Source: Lachnoclostridium sp. UBA7097 (lineage in GTDB: Bacteria; Bacillota; Clostridia; Lachnospirales; Lachnospiraceae). From it: a stretch of DNA of 12,815 bases. This document shows, in pieces, positions 6,982-12,815 of the stretch; positions within the stretch are counted from its first letter, which is position 1, and the number at the start of each line of letters is the position of its first letter. The stretch lies in the NCBI GenBank assembly GCA_002499945.1, contig DKYP01000187.1:7448-20262 (forward strand). The letters are read 5' to 3'. The position numbers were made by a program, and so were the translations under genes. The notes under the pieces were generated by a model that saw nothing but the letters and a program-made list of their open reading frames with translations, was not told the origin of the DNA and did not search any database.

Positions 6982-9900
6982 ATGTGGAAGAAGCGTATAT
7001 GTATTTTACTTGCCATTATAATGGTAATGACAGGAATATTCCCCACAGGATTTAATAATAGTTCCGTTGTAGAAGTTTCTGCCGGGGAATTAGATGGAAC
7101 AGATACTGCTTTAGAAGATGGAAGTACAGGCCAGGCAGTTTCTGGCCCTGCCCTTGAAGAAGCAGCATCACAAGGAAATCTAAGACTTATATTTACAACA
7201 GATATCCATGGCCAGGTAACAAATTATAACTACCAGACTGGCAAAACCTTAAACAGAGGTTTAAATAAGACTTATACCATGATACAGGCTGCAAGGGCTG
7301 AAGCAGGGGAAGGCAATTACTTTACATTTGACCTTGGCGACAGTGTAATGGATTTTAATTCTGATTATATATACAGCCAGGACACAGAATCACTCCAGCC
7401 TGTGTACAATGCCATGTCAATGATAAATTATGATGCTATCACACTTGGCAACCATGATTTTGATTTTGGATATGATTATATCGTAAACCAGCTTGAACTA
7501 TCAGGGCTTATGGAAAAATGCGTGCTTTCCAATGTTTATTCAAGCATTAATGGCGACAGTATATTTGGCGTAGAGAACAAAATAATTGAAAAACAGGTAC
7601 ATTCAAATGCCGGCACAGACTTAACAGTTAAAATCGGCCTGATTGGTGAAGTTACCCCTGGCCTTTCAACAAGGACAGAAGGCTATAAAAACAAGCTTGT
7701 TGCAGAAGATATTATTGAAAATGCAAAAAAGCAGGCAGCCGCCCTTAAAGAACAGGGTGCTGATATTATTATTGCGCTTGCACACTCAGGCTTTGGTACA
7801 GAAACACCTTCTGCAAGGGCAGCAAATACTGCATATGCACTTACCAAAATTGATGGCATTGATGTTGTGCTTGCAGGCCATGACCATATTGATTTTCCTG
7901 TAGATAATAAAAATGATTTACATTATTCACTGCCAGGAGTAGACAAGGAAACAGACCTCGTTAATGGCAAACGCCTTGTAATGATAAAAGACAGCTGCCG
8001 CGGAATAGGCGTTGTCGATTTAAAACTTAAAACTGATGAAAATAATAAGATTATAATTGGCAATTCATCCTATGAAATAAGAAAAGTTACAGAAGATATA
8101 GAAGCAAACCATGATATTGAAAATACAATGTCTGCATGGGATGCAAAACTTAAAGAATACTGCCAGAAGGAAGTTGGGACAATTCCAGAAGGTGGCAGGT
8201 GGGACAATTATAATTCCCTTATTGGCAGCAATGAAATTATGCAGGCAGTACACAATGCACAGATAGAATATGCATCAAATTACATTATAAATAATGCACC
8301 ACAATATAAAGATTACCCTATTGTGTCAATCGGGAGATATACAAAATATGGTTCTGACAGTGGCGCAGACTATGCCGACTTGTCTGGAACTATTGTAGAA
8401 GGCAATGCAGATTCATTTGCCAATTACCACAGGTATGTATATATATACACAATAACAGGAAAACAGCTAAGGGAATGGATGGAATGGGGCGCATCTATTT
8501 ACCAGACAACTGATACCTCATCAGAAGGTAACTGGAACAATATCCTGTTATCTGATTTTATACAAAAAGAAAATGGCAATTCATTAGTCCAGGAAGATTT
8601 CCTTACAGAGTGGAACAGGTTTTTCCAGTTTGAAGGTGTGGAATACAAGATAAACCCGTCTGCCTTACCAAGGTATGATTATGATGGCAATATGATTAAT
8701 GATTCATACCGTGTGCAAAATATAACAAGAAACGGTGTGCCTGTTAATGATGATGACACCTTTATCCTTGTAACCGATAAAATTACTCCTGGAATACAGT
8801 CAGAAGCAAATAAAGGCGTTGACAAACAGGTAGTTTCCAAATCACATGTTATATTACAGGATATTGTACAACAGTATCTTGCAGAAAAAGCACTTCTTGG
8901 AGAGCTTACAATCCCTGTAAGCCATAGCTGGGAACTTGCACTGCCTGATAATTATAAATATATCCTCGCAAGCGGCACTGGTTCTGAACAGGAATTTTTA
9001 TCACAGGAATGGTGCAAAGGCCTTTATGGGACAATTGCATATACTAATTATTACAGCTGCCAGAATATTAATAAAGATAATGTACCTGACACAGACGCAC
9101 CAGGCGTTGTGCTTTCAAGCAGCAATACAGCAGAAACTAATACTTCTGTAAATATTTCAGTGGTAACTAATGACAAATCAGGAATTAATTCAATAAAATA
9201 TATATATGGTGTATATGACAATAAAGATGATGAAGTATGGACAACTATTGCAAGCGGAAGCGCTATAAGCGCAGCCGGAGGTTCATTTGAAGCTGAAAAG
9301 AATGGTGTATACTCTGTATATGTAAAAGATGGTGCTGGCAATATAACTATAGAAAAAATTGCTGTAACTAATATTTATCCTGAAATATTATTAAAACCAG
9401 TAGTAGATACTTTTGATAATAAAGATACTAAAGTTACAGGCAAAGCTGAACCAAACCTTACTGTATGCGTTACAGCAGGGGATGATACCTTATACGAAGA
9501 AAAAGCAGGAGTTGACGGATCATTTACAGTAAAAATACCAACCCAGAAAGCCAAGAAAAAGCTTTACGTATATGTATCAGATGGCAATGGCAGGGAAAGC
9601 AAAAAAACTACTATTGTAGTAAAGCGTGTAGCCCCTAACTGCCCTACTGTCACAAGTGCAAAGAATAATGATACAAAAATTACCGGTAATACTAATGATA
9701 CCAATGTTAAAATCTTTGCAGTAATGGACAATAATGTTTATGTATCAAAAAGCCTTGGCGCATCATACTATACTAAATGCAAAAAGTATGATAAGGATTT
9801 AACTATCAAAAAAGTTAATATAACAATTAAAAATAATGGTGCTTATACCATTGATATACCAAACCAGTATTCAGGAACAGAATTTAAGATATTCTCTGTA

Positions 9901-10764
9901 GATAAACTTGGACGTGTAAGCCATGCAAGGTCTAAAAAGATAACAAATGCCGCACCAAACAGGGTTACATTGTACCAGGCATCTAACGTGGAAAGGCATG
10001 TATATGGGCATGTGCCAGATGGCAATAAATGTACAGTTGTATTAAAAACTGCCAATAAAACATATAAGGCAGTTACTGATGAAGAAGGATATTTTACAGC
10101 TTCTGTAGGAATACTAAGCGCTGGTACTGATATAACAGTACACGCATATAAAAATTCAGGCGGTACTAATAAAAAAGGCTATCCAAAAACTTACACTGTA
10201 GAAGATGCCAATGAACTTTATAAAGAACTGCGTGATGTAAATATACATATAGATAAAGTTACTGATAAGGACAAAAACATATCAGGCAAGTGGACTGAAA
10301 CTGATTCAGATATTTATGTATGTGCAGGCAGCAGGGAATATATAACAACTACTGATGAGGACGGCAGGTATAACGTAGACATTAAAGCACGCCTTGCTAT
10401 AGACACACCAGTATATGTGCTTTCAAGAGATACCAAAGGCGGCATAAATGGTATACGTATATTTAAAGTAGTGCTTGGTACTCCTATAACACCTGTAGTT
10501 GTTGGAAGCATAAATACAAGCACAAAGTATGTAAAAGTTTATACAAAAGAAAACTGCGAAGTTACACTAAAAGCTGGTTCTAAAAAGTATGTAAAAAGTT
10601 CTGGTACTTATAACAGCAGTACAAAAAGGTATTATTATACCTTCAGGATTTCAGCTGCCAGGGCAGGTGCCAATATAAGGGCATATGCAAAGAATAAAGC
10701 AGGCAGTACAGCCAGTAAAATTAAAAAAGTAAAAAAAGTACGGACTTCAAAAAGTAAGAAATAA
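6982..10764 (+). CDS. Secreted CpdB/5'-nucleotidase-type metallophosphoesterase with Ig-like tail
   Basis: A 1260-residue exported phosphoesterase. The signal peptide is KKR followed by a hydrophobic core at 6-21, with cleavage probably after VSA at residue 34. The calcineurin-type domain (about 66-370) has all metal ligands: D74 and H76 in TDIHG, D120 in DLGDS, N157 in GNHDFD, H268 in AHSG, and H300 and H302 in GHDH. H158 and D161 form the catalytic pair. The nucleotidase C-terminal domain spans about 395-630; its GVEYKINPSALPRYD and TGKQLREWMEW stretches resemble 2',3'-cyclic-nucleotide 2'-phosphodiesterase/3'-nucleotidase (CpdB) more than UshA. From 703 come one Ig-like module and about five Big_6-like modules, with TG/SG-type turns at 820, 902, 1009 and 1102. 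The end is lysine-rich, with no LPXTG motif or S-layer repeat. The start lies four bases after the transferase stop, with AAAAGGG at 6964-6970, so the two are translationally coupled. The natural substrate is uncertain. Confidence 0.88.
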   Translation: MWKKRICILLAIIMVMTGIFPTGFNNSSVVEVSAGELDGTDTALEDGSTGQAVSGPALEEAASQGNLRLIFTTDIHGQVTNYNYQTGKTLNRGLNKTYTMIQAARAEAGEGNYFTFDLGDSVMDFNSDYIYSQDTESLQPVYNAMSMINYDAITLGNHDFDFGYDYIVNQLELSGLMEKCVLSNVYSSINGDSIFGVENKIIEKQVHSNAGTDLTVKIGLIGEVTPGLSTRTEGYKNKLVAEDIIENAKKQAAALKEQGADIIIALAHSGFGTETPSARAANTAYALTKIDGIDVVLAGHDHIDFPVDNKNDLHYSLPGVDKETDLVNGKRLVMIKDSCRGIGVVDLKLKTDENNKIIIGNSSYEIRKVTEDIEANHDIENTMSAWDAKLKEYCQKEVGTIPEGGRWDNYNSLIGSNEIMQAVHNAQIEYASNYIINNAPQYKDYPIVSIGRYTKYGSDSGADYADLSGTIVEGNADSFANYHRYVYIYTITGKQLREWMEWGASIYQTTDTSSEGNWNNILLSDFIQKENGNSLVQEDFLTEWNRFFQFEGVEYKINPSALPRYDYDGNMINDSYRVQNITRNGVPVNDDDTFILVTDKITPGIQSEANKGVDKQVVSKSHVILQDIVQQYLAEKALLGELTIPVSHSWELALPDNYKYILASGTGSEQEFLSQEWCKGLYGTIAYTNYYSCQNINKDNVPDTDAPGVVLSSSNTAETNTSVNISVVTNDKSGINSIKYIYGVYDNKDDEVWTTIASGSAISAAGGSFEAEKNGVYSVYVKDGAGNITIEKIAVTNIYPEILLKPVVDTFDNKDTKVTGKAEPNLTVCVTAGDDTLYEEKAGVDGSFTVKIPTQKAKKKLYVYVSDGNGRESKKTTIVVKRVAPNCPTVTSAKNNDTKITGNTNDTNVKIFAVMDNNVYVSKSLGASYYTKCKKYDKDLTIKKVNITIKNNGAYTIDIPNQYSGTEFKIFSVDKLGRVSHARSKKITNAAPNRVTLYQASNVERHVYGHVPDGNKCTVVLKTANKTYKAVTDEEGYFTASVGILSAGTDITVHAYKNSGGTNKKGYPKTYTVEDANELYKELRDVNIHIDKVTDKDKNISGKWTETDSDIYVCAGSREYITTTDEDGRYNVDIKARLAIDTPVYVLSRDTKGGINGIRIFKVVLGTPITPVVVGSINTSTKYVKVYTKENCEVTLKAGSKKYVKSSGTYNSSTKRYYYTFRISAARAGANIRAYAKNKAGSTASKIKKVKKVRTSKSKK

Positions 10765-10806
10765 GAATTTAAATTTTTTGGAAGGGTTCTATGTCCCGGG
10801 CTGTGA

Positions 10807-10950
10807 ATGCGGCAGGGCTTCAATGTTTCTTCCAGAGGCACGCTCCCGCTACAATGACCCACGCAACAGTGCATAAAATCTGAAAAGACCAGATTTAAGC
10901 ACTGGCGGTGTCATAGTGCCTCTTGCAGAAACATGGAAGCCCTGCCGCAT
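10807..10950. repeat. 144-base imperfect hairpin
   Basis: The outer arms 10807-10841 and 10916-10950 pair at 32 of 35 positions: ATGCGGCAGGGCTTC with its complement, one mismatch, ATGTTTCT, a 3-base internal loop, then AGAGGCAC. Further in, ATGAC/GTCAT (10854-10858 with 10910-10914), AGTGC/GCACT (10868-10872 with 10899-10903) and AAATCTG/CAGATTT (10876-10882 with 10890-10896) continue the stem to a 7-base loop. The left side carries about 12 extra unpaired bases at 10842-10853. Neither end has a T-run, and no flanking target-site duplication is visible. It could be a MITE-like element or a structured RNA. It is not similar to the hairpin at 3122-3187. Confidence 0.7.
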
Positions 10951-11184
10951 ATTTCCAGTTCCATTCTATCCTGCCAGTAATGGTTTCTTTCCCAAAGCAT
11001 CCCCTTGCAAACCAACGGCAACCAGGCTTGACTACCATCAAATACAATACACTGCTGTTCCATATAAGAAATAAATTCTTTGCATATTATGAATTTTGAT
11101 GAGTACAAAAAGCTGCTCCTGTACGGCTTGCTCTTGAACATGCAAAAAAACTAAAATACTTAATAACCAACGCGTAAAATCAGA

Positions 11185-11242
11185 ACCATCAGCTTAGCTG
11201 GTGGTTTGCTTATGCCCTATAAGGGCTTATTACATGCAAACC
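11185..11242 (+). terminator. Hairpin cluster between convergent genes, probable terminator
   Basis: ACCATCAGC (11185-11193) pairs with GCTGGTGGT (11197-11205) around TTA; in plus-strand RNA all nine positions pair (one U-G), followed by a short, imperfect T-rich run. Next is GCCCT-ATA-AGGGC (11214-11226). An outer pair GGTTTGC (11203-11209) with GCAAACC (11236-11242) encloses the second hairpin and competes with the first for bases 11203-11205. The position, 55 bases past the flavodoxin stop and downstream of the rightward genes, fits a terminator for either direction. The layout could equally be the end of an old mobile element. Confidence 0.45.
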
Positions 11243-11296
11243 AGCCAAAAGCAAAATGGAAGTTGATTTGTGGAAATTTCTTTCTATACAAAAAAG

Positions 11297-11818
11297 CTAT
11301 TTTTTCAGATATTGCAAAATCGGTTCAATATACTTTTTGTCTGAAATATCATAAGATGAAGAAATCATTTTTGCCATTATTTCTTCCGCTTCTGTCTTAT
11401 CTTTTTTTGCTTTAAGTGTTTTTACAAACATTTTCATCATCAGTTTAGACGGTGTAGGCATTTTTTCATAATTGAACCCTCCCGGACAGTAAAAGGTCTT
11501 GACTTTTTTCTGTTCCGGCTCGTTGAAATTCCGTTTAAGCGCTATGTCAATTTTCGGGTTGTCTATCGGGCTTCCTCCAACACAAAATGCAATCAGCTTC
11601 TTATCTCCCCATTTATCCATATTTTCCTTAAACCAACTAATTTTACTGATACTGCCTGCGCAAGCCCAACCTCCGAAAATAATTGCTTCATATGTAGTCA
11701 AATCTTTCTTTTTTGCAGCTGATAATTCAAAGCAATCAGCCCCCGTTGCTTCCGCTATCCATTCAGCATAGCGTTTTGTAAATCCTGTTTGTGAAGTGTA
11801 AATTACGATTGTTTTCAT
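11297..11818 (-). CDS. Flavodoxin-domain protein
   Basis: A 173-residue soluble flavodoxin-like protein expected to bind FMN and carry electrons. The N terminus MKTIVIYTSQTGFTKRYAEWIA is a flavodoxin first strand followed by the phosphate-binding loop TSQTGFT at residues 8-14. FGGWACAGSI and FCVGGSP follow, as in the flavin-ring loops of long flavodoxin-domain proteins of anaerobes. The C-terminal 70 residues are helical and lysine-rich. Two in-frame ATGs compete, 11824 and 11818. GGGAG lies four bases from the first and ten from the second, and the family begins MKT, so I prefer 11818. It is last in the MarR/FMN-binding/flavodoxin operon, 18 bases after the FMN-binding gene. A redox partner role with that flavoprotein is likely; a HemG-like (protoporphyrinogen oxidase) role is less so. 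Confidence 0.85.
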   Translation of the reverse strand: MKTIVIYTSQTGFTKRYAEWIAEATGADCFELSAAKKKDLTTYEAIIFGGWACAGSISKISWFKENMDKWGDKKLIAFCVGGSPIDNPKIDIALKRNFNEPEQKKVKTFYCPGGFNYEKMPTPSKLMMKMFVKTLKAKKDKTEAEEIMAKMISSSYDISDKKYIEPILQYLKK

Positions 11819-11836
11819 CAGCATAAATCTCCCTTT

Positions 11837-12220
11837 TTAATTTTCTATTGCATTTTCGACAGCTTTTAAGATACATTTACTACTTACCGTAGCCCCTGAT
11901 ACTATGTCTATATCTAATGACTGTTCTTGTACTACATCATTGACTATACTTTCTGCCGTACTCCCCAGCCCATTATTGTGTTGCAATATAGTAATATTGG
12001 TTATCCGATGATTGCTAACTGATACCTCAACTTTCACATGGACGGGGGTAATTGAATATTCACCTATATAATTCCCGTTTTGAACACTCGATAGGCCGGG
12101 CATAGATGCAGAAATATTTTGAACATTTCTAACCATATTTCCAATTACGATTTTTCCTGCAATAAACAAAAATAAAACGACAATAAATGTTATCAGCAGC
12201 ACTTTCTTACTTTTTTTCAT
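11837..12220 (-). CDS. Membrane-anchored FMN-binding domain protein
   Basis: A 127-residue protein with a lysine-rich start, one transmembrane helix at about 6-24, and an extracellular FMN_bind domain. The C-terminal DIVSGATVSS (from residue 105) fits the D-x-x-S/T-G-A-T signal used by the ApbE flavin transferase, so FMN would be joined covalently to T111 by a phosphoester. Related domains occur in NqrC, RnfG and the Listeria extracellular electron-transfer protein PplA. The length corresponds to a single domain. The ATG lies inside the 3' end of the MarR gene (14-base overlap) with AGAGGA ahead of it, so translation is coupled. No apbE is in this window, so the modifying enzyme must be encoded elsewhere. 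Confidence 0.87.
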   Translation of the reverse strand: MKKSKKVLLITFIVVLFLFIAGKIVIGNMVRNVQNISASMPGLSSVQNGNYIGEYSITPVHVKVEVSVSNHRITNITILQHNNGLGSTAESIVNDVVQEQSLDIDIVSGATVSSKCILKAVENAIEN

Positions 12221-12698
12221 CTGTAATCCTCTTTTCCAAATTTTCTATTCCGGCATACAGTCTTGATAAAAGGGTAAAAAGAGTTTCAATTTCTTTGTCC
12301 GTATAAACTTCAAAAAGATACTTTAATTCATCTTGGTATTCAGAAAAGTCATTGGTATAAAAGTCATTTACCTTTTTTGTGGGGCAGATACACACAGCTC
12401 TCGTATCATGCGGATTTTGCTGAATGGTAATAAACCCTTTTTTCATCAAAACATCAGCTAGCTTTTTGATATTTTGTCTTGAACAGCCTAACAAATTTCC
12501 TAATTGAGTAAATGTTAGCTGTTCCTTTGATTGTTTGATTATTGACAATAACATAAATTGCTTTAATGATACCTCTGGAATATGGTTATCAAAAAGCGTT
12601 TGCAGCTTGTTCCCAGCAATAAATAATGTACTGAAAATAGCCTTTCTTTGGTTCTCCGTAGAACTTGAAAATTTTTTAGTTAAATCATCTAAATTCAT
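12207..12698 (-). CDS. MarR family transcriptional regulator
   Basis: A 163-residue winged-helix regulator, a normal MarR length. Helical dimerisation segments lie at both ends (about 15-40 and 112-158). The helix-turn-helix is at about 62-87 (LTFTQLGNLLGCSRQNIKKL), and the wing has the conserved D-x-R (D98-T99-R100). Three cysteines lie in or beside the DNA-binding domain: C72 in the recognition region, and C103 and C105 in the wing strand. The start has a strong AAGGAGG five bases before the ATG. It is first in the operon and overlaps the FMN-binding gene by 14 bases. The inverted repeat around its own promoter makes autorepression likely. The inducer is unknown; given the flavoproteins, a redox or quinone-like signal is possible. 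Confidence 0.9.
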   Translation of the reverse strand: MNLDDLTKKFSSSTENQRKAIFSTLFIAGNKLQTLFDNHIPEVSLKQFMLLSIIKQSKEQLTFTQLGNLLGCSRQNIKKLADVLMKKGFITIQQNPHDTRAVCICPTKKVNDFYTNDFSEYQDELKYLFEVYTDKEIETLFTLLSRLYAGIENLEKRITDEKK

Positions 12699-12711
12699 GT
12701 AGCCCTCCTTA

Positions 12712-12754
12712 TTGGCAACTTGTTGCGCTTTTAATTATAGCAACAAGTTACCAA
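12712..12754. promoter_or_regulatory. Probable MarR operator (15-bp inverted repeat)
   Basis: TTGGCAACTTGTTGC (12712-12726) is matched by GCAACAAGTTACCAA (12740-12754), 14 of 15 positions, around 13 bases. On the minus strand the right arm fills most of the spacer between the -35 and -10 boxes, the centre holds TATAAT, and the left arm covers the transcription start. A dimer bound to either arm would block the promoter. Each arm also contains a short palindrome-like AACTTGTT core, so each could bind one dimer. Confidence 0.8.
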
Positions 12755-12762
12755 TATGTCAA
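12734..12762 (-). promoter_or_regulatory. Consensus sigma-A promoter of the MarR/FMN-binding/flavodoxin operon
   Basis: The minus strand carries TTGACA (12762-12757), exactly 17 bases, then TATAAT (12739-12734), a perfect consensus at both boxes. Transcription should begin near 12727, about 28 bases before the MarR start codon. So strong a promoter fits an operon normally held off by a repressor. Confidence 0.9.
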
Positions 12763-12815
12763 TATGAATGACAGAAATGACTGGAACTTCGTAGTAGCCG
12801 GCATTGTGGGAATGT

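Larger units (their letters stand above)
10765..11296. other. Gene-less convergent region with structured DNA
   Basis: This 530-base stretch lies between the ends of the rightward genes and the leftward flavodoxin operon. I find no coding region I can support: open frames on both strands are short, start without a ribosome binding site and resemble nothing known. It contains the 144-base hairpin at 10807-10950 and the hairpin cluster at 11185-11242. The piece between them, 10951-11184, shows no structure or family match that I can name and may be decayed DNA. Confidence 0.6.

Noticed and set aside
10911..11141. A 76-codon minus-strand frame in the convergent region
   Set aside because: One end lies inside an arm of the 144-base hairpin, there is no ribosome binding site, and the sequence matches no family I know.
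11103..11177. Open plus-strand stretch reading VRLALEHAKKLKYLITNA, a possible gene remnant
   Set aside because: It has no start codon, is preceded by two stops, is only 24 codons long and cannot be tied to any family. It could be the tail of a decayed gene, but the sequence alone does not show it.

Overview
The window looks like a chromosomal segment from a low-GC, Gram-positive Clostridia-type anaerobe, probably Lachnospiraceae-like. The grounds are AT-rich DNA, strong GGAG-type ribosome binding sites, sigma-A promoters, wall teichoic acid-type genes and a covalent-flavin/flavodoxin operon. The family placement is inferred, because no rRNA or taxonomic marker is present.

Layout. At the left edge is the 5' part of a tRNA-Lys (anticodon CTT) on the minus strand with its own near-consensus promoter. 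Diverging from it, five large genes run rightward from 291 to 10764. They encode a class I aminotransferase, a histidinol-phosphate aminotransferase (HisC), a glycerol-3-phosphate cytidylyltransferase (TagD), a 1234-residue protein with two CDP-glycerol glycerophosphotransferase modules, and a 1260-residue secreted metallophosphoesterase/nucleotidase of the CpdB/5'-nucleotidase class that ends in a string of Ig-like modules. Three hairpins lie back to back between tagD and the transferase gene (3122-3243), and one of them is a good intrinsic terminator.

From 10765 to 11296 no gene is recognised. This stretch holds a 144-base imperfect hairpin and a cluster of smaller hairpins, and it separates the rightward genes from a convergent minus-strand operon. 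That operon reads, from the right edge leftward, MarR-type regulator, membrane-anchored FMN-binding protein, flavodoxin. Its promoter has perfect TTGACA and TATAAT boxes 17 bases apart, and a 15-bp inverted repeat brackets the -10 box, which makes autorepression by the MarR protein very likely.

How the genes work together. TagD makes CDP-glycerol, which the double-module transferase can use to build a glycerol-phosphate polymer on the cell surface. The phosphoesterase gene starts four bases after the transferase gene, so an exported enzyme is tied to polymer synthesis. Its substrate is not determined by sequence, and its lysine-rich Ig-like tail could hold it to the anionic wall. The two aminotransferases precede these genes but have no proven link to them. 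The minus-strand operon looks like a small regulated flavin redox module. I see no CRISPR array, phage gene or intact insertion sequence. The least explained parts are the long hairpins and the fusion architecture of the two giant proteins.
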